A stretch of 64,000 bases of DNA from Actinopolymorpha sp. NPDC004070 (GCF_040610475.1 NZ_JBEXMJ010000006.1:62001-126000); one strand, 5' to 3'. Positions 19,311-28,269 are shown, counted from the stretch's first letter. Numbers and translations: made by a program. The notes: generated by a model from the letters alone, not told the origin.

Positions 19311-20822
19311 GTGCCGACACCGAGGTTCGGGGTGCCCACCAGACTGCTCGCGTCCCTCGCGTTCGGCACAGTCCTGAACCCGCTGAACTCCTCGATGATC
19401 GCGGTCGCGCTGGTCCCGCTCCAGCACGAGTTCGGTGTCGGCGTGGCGACCTCCAGTTGGCTCGTCTCCGGCTTCTACCTCGCGGCGGCCGTGGGCCAGC
19501 CGCTGATGGGGCGGCTGGTGGACCTGCTCGGCGCCCGCCGGCTGTTCGTCGCCGGTCTCGGCCTGATCTGTGCGGTCTGCGCCGCGGCACCCTTCGCCCC
19601 CGGCTTCTGGTGGCTGGTGGGCATCCGGGTGCTGATGGCGGTGGGCACATCGACTGCATTCCCCGCCGCGCTGGTCCTCATCCGTGCCGCCGTGGAAAGG
19701 GCCGAGCCCGCTGCCGGACAGAACTCACCCGGCAGTCCGGCCGGGCAGAACCCGGCCCGGCAGCACCCGTCCGGGAGCTCCGGCAACGGGTCGCGTCCCC
19801 CGGCGGGTGCGCTGGCGGCGCTCACGGTGGCCGCCTCGACCAGCGCGGCGCTCGGGCCCGTGCTCGGCGGCTTCCTGGTGGCGTTCGCCGGCTGGCAGGC
19901 CGTCTTCCTGGTCAACGTGCCGTTCACCGCCGTGGGCATCGTGCTCGCCGTCCGCCTGCTGCCGAAGGCGCCGCCGCGCACGGCGGGCACGGCTGGCACC
20001 GAGCCGTTCCTGCGGACGGTCGACCTGCCCGGGCTGCTGTTGTTCAGTGCCACCCTGACCGGCCTGCTGGTGTTCCTGCTGTCACTCGCGGACCGGCCGC
20101 AGTGGTGGCTGGTTCCCGTGGTGGTCGTGCTCGGTGCCGCGTTGGTACGTCAGGAACTGGCCACCCCGGCGCCGTTCCTGGACGTCCGCGGGCTCGCCGC
20201 CAACCGCGCGCTCTCGTCCGTCCTCGGCCAGCAGGGCGGGGTCAACCTGGTGTTCTACTGCGTCTTCTTCGGCCTGCCGCTGTGGCTGGGTTCGGTGCGC
20301 GGGTTCGGCTCGGACACCGTGGGGCTGCTGATCCTGCCGCTGGCCCTGATGGGTGTGCTGATGACGCCGGTCGCCGCCCGGGTCGTGAGCCTTCGCGGGT
20401 CGCGGGCCACGCTGGTCTTCGGCTCGGCGGTGCTGCTGGCGGGAACGCTGGTCGTCCAGCTGCTGCACGAGTCCAGTCCGGTGATCGTGATCCTGGTGGC
20501 CGCGCTGTTGTTCGGCGTCCCCGGCGGGTTCAACAACCTCGGCCTGCAGACCGCGTTGTACGAGGCCAGCCCGCCGGACCGGATGGGCTCCTCGGGTGGG
20601 TTGTTCCAGACGTTCCGGTATCTCGGGGCCATTCTGTCCACCAGCGTCCTCGGCATCGTCTTCGAACGCGATCTCAGCACCAGGGGGCTGCACCACGTCG
20701 GGTGGCTGATGACCGCGGTCGCCGCCGTCCTGCTGCTGCTGGCCCTCGTGCGGCACGGTGGTCGGCGCCGCCACGTAGGATCCGGAAACACGATGTCGAT
20801 CGCGGACGGGGAGGCGACATGA
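19311..20822 (+). CDS. MFS transporter, DHA2-like, coupled to glcDEF
   Basis: 503 residues, GTG start, GGAGGG about ten bases upstream. Many hydrophobic helices are visible. The loop between helices 2 and 3 has the MFS motif A pattern GRLVDLLGARRLF, and motif C-like ALGPVLGGFLVAFAGW follows. A Gly/Ser/Pro-rich insert of about 35 residues sits between RAAVERAEP and ALAALTVAA. The stop overlaps the glcD start as ATGA, so translation is coupled to glycolate oxidase. The family is mostly drug/H+ antiport. Transport of glycolate, lactate or another 2-hydroxy acid is suggested only by the overlap. Confidence 0.85.
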   Translation: MPTPRFGVPTRLLASLAFGTVLNPLNSSMIAVALVPLQHEFGVGVATSSWLVSGFYLAAAVGQPLMGRLVDLLGARRLFVAGLGLICAVCAAAPFAPGFWWLVGIRVLMAVGTSTAFPAALVLIRAAVERAEPAAGQNSPGSPAGQNPARQHPSGSSGNGSRPPAGALAALTVAASTSAALGPVLGGFLVAFAGWQAVFLVNVPFTAVGIVLAVRLLPKAPPRTAGTAGTEPFLRTVDLPGLLLFSATLTGLLVFLLSLADRPQWWLVPVVVVLGAALVRQELATPAPFLDVRGLAANRALSSVLGQQGGVNLVFYCVFFGLPLWLGSVRGFGSDTVGLLILPLALMGVLMTPVAARVVSLRGSRATLVFGSAVLLAGTLVVQLLHESSPVIVILVAALLFGVPGGFNNLGLQTALYEASPPDRMGSSGGLFQTFRYLGAILSTSVLGIVFERDLSTRGLHHVGWLMTAVAAVLLLLALVRHGGRRRHVGSGNTMSIADGEAT

Positions 20823-22273
20823 CGGCCATCGCGGACCTGCGCGAGACGCTCACGACGGTCCTCGGCCCGGCCGGGGTGATCTCGGATCCGGTCGAGCTGC
20901 GCACCTACGAGTGCGACGGTCTCGCCGGCTACCGCGTGGTCCCCTCGCTGGTGCTGCTGCCGACCACCACCGCCGAGGTGGCCGCGGTCGTACGCGCCTG
21001 CCACCGCGCGAAGGTGCCGTTCGTCGCCCGGGGCGCCGGCACCGGCCTGTCCGGCGGCGCGTTGCCGGTGGCCGAGGGCGTGGTGATCTCCCTGCAGCGG
21101 ATGCGTGCGCTGGTCGAGGTCGACCCGGCCAACCACCGGGCGGTCGTCCAGCCCGGGGTCACCAACCTCGCGATCAGCCGGGCGGTCGCGTCCCACGACC
21201 TTTACTACGCCCCCGACCCGTCCAGCCAGCAGGTCTGCACGATCGGCGGCAACGTCGCCGAAAACTCCGGTGGCGCCCACTGCCTGAAGTACGGCTTCAC
21301 CACCAACCACGTGCTCGCCCTGGAGACCGTGCTGCCCGACGGCAGCGTGGTCTGGCTCGGCGGCCCGTCACCGGAGGTCGCCGGGCCCGACCTGCGCGGG
21401 CTGATGGTCGGCTCGGAGGGCACCCTCGGCATCGTCACCGGCGTCGTCGTCCGCCTGCTGCGCAAGCCGGAGGCGGTGCACACCCTGCTGGCCGACTTCC
21501 CGTCCATCGAGCAGGCCGGCAACACCGTGACCGACATCATCGGCGCGGGCATCGTCCCGGCGGCGATGGAGATCATGGACCAGCTGGCGATCGAGGCGTC
21601 GGAGGCCGCGGTCGGAGCCGGTTACACGCTGGAGACGCCGGCCGCGCTGGTGATCGAGCTGGACGGCCCGGCCGACGAGTGCGGCGAGTTGTTCGAGGCC
21701 GTGCAGGAGCTGTGCCACCGCAACGGCACGACGAAGATCCGGGTGGCCGCCGACGACGCCGAGCGGGCCCGGATCTGGACCGGCCGCAAGGCGGCGTTCG
21801 CGGCGGTGGGCCGGATCAGCCCGCAGTACTTCGTCCAGGACGGCGTGGTCCCCCGCACCCGGCTGGCCGAGGCGCTGGGCACGATCGCGGCGATGGGAGC
21901 CGAGGCCGGACTCCGGGTCGCCAACGTCTTCCACGCCGGCGACGGAAACCTCCACCCGCTGGTGCTGTACGACGACGCGCGGGGCGAGCACGAGCGGGCC
22001 GAGAAGCTGTCCAAGGCGATCGCCGAGCTGTGCGTCGACCTCGGCGGGTCGTTGTCCGGCGAGCACGGGATCGGCACCGACAAGGCCTGCTCGATGCCGG
22101 TGATGTTCGGCGAGGACGACCTCGCGACCATGGACCGCGTACGCCGGGCGTTCGACCCCGACGGGCTGTGCAACCCTGGAAAGGTGCTGCCCACGCCGCG
22201 CCTGTGCGGGGAGAAGCCAGGACCCTACCGACCCCATCCGCTGGAGGCCGACGGTGTCATCGAGCGTCTCTGA
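20819..22273 (+). CDS. glcD: Glycolate oxidase FAD subunit
   Basis: 484 residues from ATG 20819 (ATGA overlap with the MFS gene). An FAD-binding PCMH-type oxidase: VARGAGTGLSGGALP and GGNVAENSGGAHCLKYG bind FAD, and VFHAGDGNLHPLVLYD plus SGEHGIGTDK are the C-terminal catalytic/FAD motifs of GlcD and D-lactate dehydrogenases. With GlcE and GlcF it oxidises glycolate (or D-lactate) to the 2-oxo acid at the membrane. The same frame is open far upstream into aceB, but the start is fixed by the overlap and the N-terminal similarity. Confidence 0.95.
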   Translation: MTAIADLRETLTTVLGPAGVISDPVELRTYECDGLAGYRVVPSLVLLPTTTAEVAAVVRACHRAKVPFVARGAGTGLSGGALPVAEGVVISLQRMRALVEVDPANHRAVVQPGVTNLAISRAVASHDLYYAPDPSSQQVCTIGGNVAENSGGAHCLKYGFTTNHVLALETVLPDGSVVWLGGPSPEVAGPDLRGLMVGSEGTLGIVTGVVVRLLRKPEAVHTLLADFPSIEQAGNTVTDIIGAGIVPAAMEIMDQLAIEASEAAVGAGYTLETPAALVIELDGPADECGELFEAVQELCHRNGTTKIRVAADDAERARIWTGRKAAFAAVGRISPQYFVQDGVVPRTRLAEALGTIAAMGAEAGLRVANVFHAGDGNLHPLVLYDDARGEHERAEKLSKAIAELCVDLGGSLSGEHGIGTDKACSMPVMFGEDDLATMDRVRRAFDPDGLCNPGKVLPTPRLCGEKPGPYRPHPLEADGVIERL

Positions 22274-23444
22274 CCGCACCTCGACCGGCGAGTTGCCGAC
22301 CGTACGCCCGACCGACCTGGCCCAGGCGCGGGACGCGATGCGCGACGCGGCGCGCGCCGGGCACCGGGTGCTCGTGCGCGGGGCGGGCACCGCCCAGTCG
22401 TGGGGCGCGCCGGTCGAGCCCGTCGACGTGGTGGTGGACACGACCGGGCTGGATCGGCTGGTGGCGTACAACCCGGCGGACATGACCGTCGCGGTGGGCG
22501 CCGGCATGACGATGGCCGACCTGCAGGACCGGCTGAAGGGCCAGCGGGTCGCGCTGGACGCCGCGCGGATCCCGGCCGGGGCGACCGTCGGCGGGCTGCT
22601 GGCCACCGGTGACGGCGGACCGCTGCGAGCCTCCTACGGCACCCTGCGCGATCTCGTCATCGGCATCACGGTGGTGCTCGCCGACGGCACCGTGGCCCGC
22701 AGCGGCGGGCACGTGATCAAGAACGTCGCCGGCTACGACCTGACGAAGCTGTTCGCCGGTTCGCTTGGGTCGTTCGGGCTGGTCGCCGAGGTGGTGCTGC
22801 GGGTGCACCCCAGGCCGGAGGCGAGCCGCACCCTCGCCGTTCCCTGTCCGGTGACCGCGGCGGTGCCGGTGGCGGGCGTCGTGCTGTCCTCACCGCTGGA
22901 ACCCGTCGCGGTCGACTGGCACGACGGCCGGTTGCTGGTGCGCTTCGAAGGCACGGCCGCGGGTGCGGCCACCCGGGCCGAGAAGGCGCGGGAGCTGCTC
23001 GGCCGCGGCGAAGTCCTCGGCGGTGACAGCGAGGAGGCCGCCTGGTCCGGCCTGGCGGCACTGGTACGCGGCGAGGAGGGCCGGACCGTGCTGCGGGCCG
23101 GCACCCGGCCCGACCAGCTCGCGGAGTTCGCCGAGCTCCTCGGGTCCCTCGCCGACCGGCACGGCGTGACGGCCGCGCTCACCGCCGGGGTCGGGGTGGG
23201 CGTCTCGACCGTCGCCCTGGCCGGCGGCACCCCGGCCGGCCACGGCGCGGTGCTCGCCGCCTGGCGGGCACGGGTGCTGGCCGCCGGCGGCAGCGTCACG
23301 GTGCACCGCGCGGCGGAGGGTGTGCTGGAGAGCGCCCCCGCCTGGGGTCCCGCGCCCGCGACGGCGCCGCTGCTGCGCGCGATCAAGCAGCAGCTGGACG
23401 CGGACCACCGGCTGGCTCCGGGGCGGTTCGCACCGTGGTTCTGA
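22254..23444 (+). CDS. glcE: Glycolate oxidase FAD-binding subunit
   Basis: 396 residues. GTG 22254 lies inside the last 20 bases of glcD, with CTGGAGG six bases upstream. The FAD motifs are weaker than in GlcD: VRGAGTAQSWGAP, then ARIPAGATVGGLLATGDGGP, and GGHVIKNVAGYDLTKLFAGS, the usual GlcE set. It lacks GlcD's C-terminal catalytic motif, as expected for the accessory subunit. Part of the glcD-glcE-glcF operon. Confidence 0.93.
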   Translation: MSSSVSDRTSTGELPTVRPTDLAQARDAMRDAARAGHRVLVRGAGTAQSWGAPVEPVDVVVDTTGLDRLVAYNPADMTVAVGAGMTMADLQDRLKGQRVALDAARIPAGATVGGLLATGDGGPLRASYGTLRDLVIGITVVLADGTVARSGGHVIKNVAGYDLTKLFAGSLGSFGLVAEVVLRVHPRPEASRTLAVPCPVTAAVPVAGVVLSSPLEPVAVDWHDGRLLVRFEGTAAGAATRAEKARELLGRGEVLGGDSEEAAWSGLAALVRGEEGRTVLRAGTRPDQLAEFAELLGSLADRHGVTAALTAGVGVGVSTVALAGGTPAGHGAVLAAWRARVLAAGGSVTVHRAAEGVLESAPAWGPAPATAPLLRAIKQQLDADHRLAPGRFAPWF

Positions 23445-23460
23445 CGAGAGGACGTTCGCG

Positions 23461-24855
23461 ATGACCGACCATCTCGCCCAGCCCGCCCCCGCGGGCGACG
23501 CCGGGTCCGAGGACATCTTCGGCCACCTTCACCCCTCGACCGGTGCGGGCCGGGCGGACGGGCCCGGCAACTTCGACGCCCACCACCCGCCGGACAAGGA
23601 CCTCCTCGACGACTGCGTGCACTGCGGGTTCTGCCTGCCCACCTGCCCCACGTACGCCCTGTGGGGTGAGGAGATGGACTCCCCGCGCGGGCGGATCTAC
23701 CTCATGGACCTCGTACGCGAGGGCTCGGCGTCCTTCGACGACCAACTGGTCCGGCACTTCGACACCTGCCTGGGCTGCATGGCCTGCGTGACGGCCTGCC
23801 CGTCTGGTGTGCAGTACGACAAGCTGCTGGAGTCGATGCGGCCGCAGATCGAGCGGCACCACGAGCGCAGCTGGTCCGACCGTACGTTCCGCGAGCTGGT
23901 CTTCGCGCTCTTCCCGCACCCGCGCAGGCTCCGCCTCGCGGCGATCGGCGGGCTGGCGTACCAGCGCAGCGGCCTGCCTCGGCTGCTGCGCCGTGGGCGA
24001 TTCCTCGACCGGCTGCCGGCCCGGCTCCGCGCGCTGGAGTCGCTGCTCCCGCCAATCCGGGCCCGCGACCTGGTGGCCGACCCGCCCGAGCGGGTGGCCG
24101 CGGTCGGCACACCCCGCCGCCGGGTGGCGGTGCTCACCGGCTGCGTGCAGCGGGTCTTCTTCTCCGGTGTCAACGCGGCGACGGTGCGCACCCTGGCGGC
24201 CGAGGGGTGCGAGGTGCTGATCCCCCCCGACCAGGGCTGCTGCGGAGCGCTCAGCATGCACACCGGACGCGAGCCCGAGGCGCTGACCAGGGCGCGCGAC
24301 ACGATCGCGACGTTCGAGCGGTACGACGTGGACACGATCGTGGTCAACGTCGCCGGCTGTGGCTCGACGATGAAGGAGTACGCCACGCTGCTGCGCGACG
24401 ACGCCGACTGGGCCGACCGGGCGGCGGCGTTCAGCGCGAAGGTGCGCGACGTCACCGAGGTGCTCGCCGAACTCGAGCCACGGGCTCCCCGTAACCCGAT
24501 CGAGGGCCGCGTCGCCTACCACGACGCCTGCCACCTGGGCCACGCCCAGGGCGTTCGGGCCGCGCCGCGGGCGATGCTGGCGACCATCCCCGGACTGGAG
24601 GTCGTCGACCTGCCCGAGGCGGAGCTGTGCTGTGGCTCGGCCGGGGTCTACAACCTGCTCGAGCCCGAGGCCGCCGCCGACCTCGGCCGGCGCAAGGTGG
24701 CCAACGTCCGCTCGGTCCAACCCGATGTGGTCGCCACCGCCAACCCCGGCTGCCTGCTGCAGATCAGGCGTCACCTCGGCGAGCAGGCGCCACCGCTGCT
24801 GCACCCGGTCGAACTCGTGGACGCCTCGATCCGCGGCGTGTCACCCCTGGGGTAG
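23461..24855 (+). CDS. glcF: Glycolate oxidase iron-sulfur subunit
   Basis: 464 residues, ATG 23461, 16 bases after glcE. Two 4Fe-4S motifs near the N terminus (CVHCGFCLPTCP and CLGCMACVTACPSGV) pass electrons from the flavin subunits to the respiratory chain. Two CCG-type domains follow, with GCCGALSMHTG and CCGSAGVYNL. The last 15 bases overlap the convergent TetR remnant. Two pieces of this gene (23690-23730 and 24277-24357) recur in inverted orientation at 25315-25433. Confidence 0.94.
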   Translation: MTDHLAQPAPAGDAGSEDIFGHLHPSTGAGRADGPGNFDAHHPPDKDLLDDCVHCGFCLPTCPTYALWGEEMDSPRGRIYLMDLVREGSASFDDQLVRHFDTCLGCMACVTACPSGVQYDKLLESMRPQIERHHERSWSDRTFRELVFALFPHPRRLRLAAIGGLAYQRSGLPRLLRRGRFLDRLPARLRALESLLPPIRARDLVADPPERVAAVGTPRRRVAVLTGCVQRVFFSGVNAATVRTLAAEGCEVLIPPDQGCCGALSMHTGREPEALTRARDTIATFERYDVDTIVVNVAGCGSTMKEYATLLRDDADWADRAAAFSAKVRDVTEVLAELEPRAPRNPIEGRVAYHDACHLGHAQGVRAAPRAMLATIPGLEVVDLPEAELCCGSAGVYNLLEPEAAADLGRRKVANVRSVQPDVVATANPGCLLQIRRHLGEQAPPLLHPVELVDASIRGVSPLG

Positions 24856-25314
24856 CCGGGCGGCGATGCCGTCCAGCATGCACTCCACGCCGAGCGCGAC
24901 GCTGTCGTCCTCGCCGGGCCCGGTCGGTGCCGACAGCCAGGCGCGCAGCAGCGGACACCGCGCGCCGTCGGCCAGGTCGGTCAGCGCCCTGATCGCGGCC
25001 ACGAAGTCGCCGGCCCCTTCCAGGCCGTATCTCACCCGCATGCGGTGCTCCTCGGCCGCCTGCAGCCCGGCGCCGACCAGGTGCCGGTCCAGCAGGGCGG
25101 CGTACGTCATCGCCTGGCCGACCGGCAGGCCCTGGCCGGTCAGCACCGCCAGGACGAACTCCGTTCGCCGCATCAGGTGCGGACCGGCCGGCGGCCTGGT
25201 GTGCACGAGTTCGGCCCACCACGGGTGCCGGACGATCATCTGCCAGGTGCGGGCGGCCAGCCCCGCGAGGTCCGCACGCCAGTCCGCGCCGCGCGCGGCG
25301 CGCCGAGCGCGGCG
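24841..25314 (-). pseudogene. Truncated TetR-family regulator (C-terminal ligand domain only)
   Basis: About 155 codons read as a TetR C-terminal helical domain: GADWRADLAGLAARTWQMI, then HPWWAELVHTRP, AAEEHRMRVRYGLEGAGDF and a final ECMLDGIAARLPQG. The N-terminal helix-turn-helix is gone. Upstream in the same frame the sequence runs into a 14-bp tandem repeat and then into inverted glcF fragments, so the break point is near 25314. An open frame to 25467 exists but its first half is not TetR. The loss of the DNA-binding domain makes a repressor function unlikely. Confidence 0.75.
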
Positions 25315-25322
25315 CGCCGAGC
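25295..25322. repeat. 14-bp tandem duplication at a rearrangement junction
   Basis: GCGGCGCGCCGAGC is present twice in exact tandem (25295-25308, 25309-25322). The second copy overlaps the start of the inverted glcF fragment at 25315, so it marks the junction between the TetR remnant and the filler DNA. Confidence 0.85.
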
Positions 25323-25355
25323 CCTCGCGCACGAGGTCCATGAGGTAGATCCGCC
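25315..25355 (-). repeat. Inverted copy of glcF 23690-23730
   Basis: The reverse complement of these 41 bases matches glcF 23690-23730, with one mismatch (G for A in the CTCGTACG stretch). It encodes RIYLMDLVREGSA in both places. It abuts the second glcF fragment with three shared bases (GGC) at the junction. Confidence 0.93.
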
Positions 25356-25433
25356 GGCGACGTTGACCACGATCGTGTCCACGTCGTACCGCTCGAACGT
25401 CGCGATCGTGTCGCGCGCCCTGGTCAGCGCCTC
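25353..25433 (-). repeat. Inverted copy of glcF 24277-24357
   Basis: The reverse complement of these 81 bases is identical to glcF 24277-24357, reading EALTRARDTIATFERYDVD in both. In glcF this segment lies about 550 bases downstream of the other copied piece; here the order of the two is reversed. The right edge meets the truncated hydrolase-like gene directly. Confidence 0.95.
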
Positions 25434-26268
25434 CATCTCCGGACCGCCCGGTCGCTGATGCGCGCACACGGCTACGAGAAGCCGGTGGTGGTCGGTGAGT
25501 ACCGCGGCCCGACGCCGTTCTGGTTTCCCGGGGCGATGGCGGTGATCAGCGAGACGATGATGTCCGCGTTCGCCGGCGCCACCGAGGCCCCGGCCGACCT
25601 CAGCACGGACGAGCTACGCGCCCAGGCCGGCCAGGAGACGCCGGAGCGCAGGGCGATGCGGGCGCTGTACGCCCGGCCGGACGTGCCGCCGGAGCTGGCG
25701 ATGTTCCTGGCGGACTGCCCACCTGGCCTGGAGGCCCGGCGACGCCGGATGGGCTGCCGGGACCTGGTGATGCGCAACCTGCTGGCGTTGTCGGCCGGGG
25801 TGCGGCGCACGATCTGCTGGGACCTCGCGCCGGAGGTCCCCGGTCGCGTCGACCACCTCACCATGGCCCACCTGATGTACGCGACGCTCCCGTTGCTGGA
25901 CTACGAGGGTACGAAGCTGAACGTGCGTCACCCGGAGGCGGAGACGTTCGCCCTGCTGGCCAAGCTGCTCGCCGGGGCCCTGACCGTCACCCGCCGCCCG
26001 CTGCCGGACCGGCCGGAGGTGGCGGCGTTCGACGTCGACCGCGGGGCGGGCGGCCCGCTGCTGGCCGTGTGGGACGAGCAGCGCGACCTGTTCGACGGTG
26101 AGGAGCTTCCCGCCCAACTGGTCGAGGTGCCCTGGCCATCGCTCGAGGGGAGCGCTGGCACACAGGTGGAGGCGGTGGACGCCTTCGGGGCCGCCGTCGC
26201 GGTAGAGAGGAGGCCGGGCTCGGTGGTGGTTCCGGTGTCCGTCACGCCGGTGCTCGTCTACCCGGCCT
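25434..26268 (+). pseudogene. 5'-truncated glycoside-hydrolase-like gene
   Basis: The frame begins directly at the junction (LRTARSLMRAHGYEKPVVVG, EYRGPTPFWFPG) and has no start signal; the ATG at 25458 looks internal. A VVVGEYRGP block resembles the end-of-barrel strand of clan-A glycosidases. Later blocks are CWDLAPEVPGRVDHL, LLAVWDEQRDLFDGE and a final VVVPVSVTPVLV beta-strand like a C-terminal sandwich domain. Similarity seems to end near 26268, yet the frame stays open to 26630, through a terminator hairpin, so the stop may be lost or a frameshift present. The hydrolase assignment is tentative; truncation is clearer than function. Confidence 0.6.
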
Positions 26269-26354
26269 CGCCCGTCTCCCCCGTCGTCGCCGGGTCGTCC
26301 CGACGTCGCCGCGACCCGGGCACGCGGACATCGGAGACGGAGCTGGAACCCCGG

Positions 26355-26557
26355 ACAACGAACGAGGGCGTGACCACTCGGAAGTGGTCACGCCCCACGT
26401 GGTGCGGCCGCGTTGCTCGGCTGCCGAGGTCGCCCAGTCGGCCCGCCGCGCGGCCACGTCTTTTGGTGAGTAGAGCCTTGGTGAGCAGAGCTTTCCGACC
26501 TCTGACCGGGAAGGTCAGCTTCGAGGACGAGATGTTTGTGTCTCGCAGCCCTGCGTC
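26355..26557 (-). ncRNA. Candidate small RNA or leader transcript with its own promoter and terminator
   Basis: On the minus strand a TTGACC box (26594-26589) is followed 17-19 bases later by GGTAATCT (26571-26564), a fair sigma-70 promoter that would start near 26557. About 165 bases downstream lies the 12-bp hairpin 26367-26394, followed on this strand by TCGTTCGTTG. The 26461-26630 part is about 54% GC against about 70% around it. It contains a near-exact repeat GCTCTGCTCACCAA / GCTCTACTCACCAA and a CTGACC/GGTCAG stem. No RNA family is recognised, and a short peptide cannot be excluded. Confidence 0.35.
26367..26394. terminator. Hairpin terminator in the rearranged region
   Basis: A 12-bp perfect stem, GGCGTGACCACT (26367-26378) with AGTGGTCACGCC (26383-26394) and loop CGGA. 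It probably ended the original hydrolase transcript on the plus strand and can also end a minus-strand transcript. Confidence 0.85.
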
Positions 26558-26645
26558 ACCGGAAGATTACCCATACGCATGGCAGTCAGGTCAACCCCAA
26601 CCAATCGGTAATATCGCAAACCTCTGGTGACGGCCCTCGCGGACC

Positions 26646-27140
26646 TCACACGACCTGGTGAAGCCACCGCACCGCGGCACCTTCACCTGCGTGCCGGAAG
26701 GGCTCCAGCTCGTCGTCCCACTGCTTGCCCAGCACTCGCTCCAGCTCGTGCTCGAGCGGGGACTCCCCCAGCCGGGCCTTCACCATCGCCGCCTTCAGCC
26801 GGTCCTCGGGGACGAGGATGTCGCCGTGCGGTCCGGTGACGGCGTGGAAGAGCCCCAGCGTCGGGGTGTAGGAGTAACGAGCACCCTCACAGCCCGGGCT
26901 GGGCTCCTCGGTCACCTCGTAGCGCAGCTGGCGCCATCCGCGAAGTGCGGACGCGATCGCCGCGGCGGTGCCGGGTTTGGCCTGCCAGGACAGCTCGGTT
27001 CGCTGGGCGCCGACGCAGGCAGGCTGCGGCGTCCAGTCGAAGGTCACGCGCACGCCAACCACGCCGGCGACTGCCCACTCCACGTGGGGACATACCGCCG
27101 ACGGCGCCGAATGGACGTACAGCACGCCTCGTGTCGTCAC
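26646..27140 (-). CDS. DUF3145 family protein
   Basis: 164 residues from GTG 27140, with GGAGAGG nine bases upstream; this gives the family N terminus TTRGVLYVHSAPSAVCPHVEW. Further blocks are VTFDWTPQPA, YEVTEEPSPGCEGARYSY and the C-terminal WDDELEPFRHAGEGAAVRWL. The family is widely conserved in actinobacteria and has no assigned function. No membrane segment or signal peptide is visible. The longer open frame to 27191 adds residues outside the family. Confidence 0.9.
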   Translation of the reverse strand: MTTRGVLYVHSAPSAVCPHVEWAVAGVVGVRVTFDWTPQPACVGAQRTELSWQAKPGTAAAIASALRGWRQLRYEVTEEPSPGCEGARYSYTPTLGLFHAVTGPHGDILVPEDRLKAAMVKARLGESPLEHELERVLGKQWDDELEPFRHAGEGAAVRWLHQVV

Positions 27141-27371
27141 CGAGACCACCTCTCCTGGTCGAGCGAGCGCCTTCCCCAGCGTCCTCGACACACGGATCAG
27201 CAGTCCGATACCGGATCAGTTTGCCGGATGCTCCCGTCGTACGCCATCCGCCCCCGCGTGTCGCGCTTCTCGGCGAGTCGCGGGACGGCTCCTCCACGCA
27301 CCCGGCGGACCGGCCGGCCGCCGGCCCGGGAGACCCGCACCGCCGGGAATCCGCGGTCGTGACCGGAACGC

Positions 27372-28148
27372 TCAGATCCCTTCCAGGGAACGCGGATCGG
27401 GCGTGCGGGTGACGGTCCGGCCGGCGGCCGCGGCCAGCCCGGCGAAGGCCGTGGCGTCCACCACCGCGGCGCAGCCCGGGTCGTTGTTGAAGTACGCGAA
27501 GACGTCGGCGCCGTCGTCGAAGACGTCCGCGATTCGCTCCACCCAGGACTTCAGCGCGGCCCGGCCGTACCGCGGCCACGGGCGCGCCCTCCCCTCGTGG
27601 AAGCGGACGTAGCCCCAGTCCGTCGTACGCCACAGCGGGGTGAGCGGGCGGCCCAGCCGATCGGTCCAGGTGAGCGCCGCGCCGCGGCGTTCGAGCAGGC
27701 GGCGTACGTCGTCGGTCCACCACGACTCGTGCCGCGGCTCGACCGCGACCCGGACACCGGCCGGGAACGCCGACAGGCACTCGTCCAGCCGCTCGGGCTC
27801 CGCGCGCAGGTTCGGCGGGAGCTGGACCAGGATCGGCCCGAGGTTTCCGGCCAGGCCGCGGGCGTGGTCCATCAGCCGGTGGACGGGTTCCTCCGGTTCG
27901 CGCAGCCGCTTGATGTGGGTGAGGAACCGGCTCGCCTTGACCGACACCGGGAAGTCGGCGGGCAGCCGGTGGTTCCACGCCTCGAAGGTTTCGTACGACG
28001 GCAGCCGGTAGAACGCGTTGTCGAGCTCGACCGTGGCGAAGCGTTCGGCATAGTGCTCCAACCACAGCCGCTGCGGCAGCTTCTCCGGGTAGAACCTCGC
28101 CCGCCAGTCGCGGTACATCCAGCCGCAGGTCCCCACCAGGATCGGCAT
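27372..28148 (-). CDS. DUF72 family protein (YecE-like)
   Basis: 258 residues. TIM-barrel protein of unknown activity. Family blocks are VGTCGWMYRDWRARFYPE, ATVELDNAFYRLPS, FPVSVKASRFLTHIKRL, ILVQLPPNL and VFAYFNNDPGCAAVVDA. The conserved polar residues suggest an enzyme, but no reaction is established. The 230 bases to DUF3145 contain short GATCAG repeats and no gene. Confidence 0.9.
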   Translation of the reverse strand: MPILVGTCGWMYRDWRARFYPEKLPQRLWLEHYAERFATVELDNAFYRLPSYETFEAWNHRLPADFPVSVKASRFLTHIKRLREPEEPVHRLMDHARGLAGNLGPILVQLPPNLRAEPERLDECLSAFPAGVRVAVEPRHESWWTDDVRRLLERRGAALTWTDRLGRPLTPLWRTTDWGYVRFHEGRARPWPRYGRAALKSWVERIADVFDDGADVFAYFNNDPGCAAVVDATAFAGLAAAAGRTVTRTPDPRSLEGI

Positions 28149-28269
28149 CCGCGCGCACTCCCCTCAGGCCCGATCACGTCCTGACGGTCAGGCTCGGACC
28201 GTCATCACCAGACGCTAGGACACTGCGGGCTCACTGGCGCGCCGGCGGGCCGCGTCGCCCGAGCAGCCG

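Noticed and set aside
24841..25467. Full 208-residue frame as an intact TetR regulator
   Set aside because: Its first ~55 residues are antisense-read filler from glcF and simple repeats, not a TetR DNA-binding domain.
25458..26630. 390-residue open frame as an intact gene
   Set aside because: Similarity begins upstream of its ATG exactly at a rearrangement junction, and the 3' part reads through a strong terminator into non-coding-like DNA.
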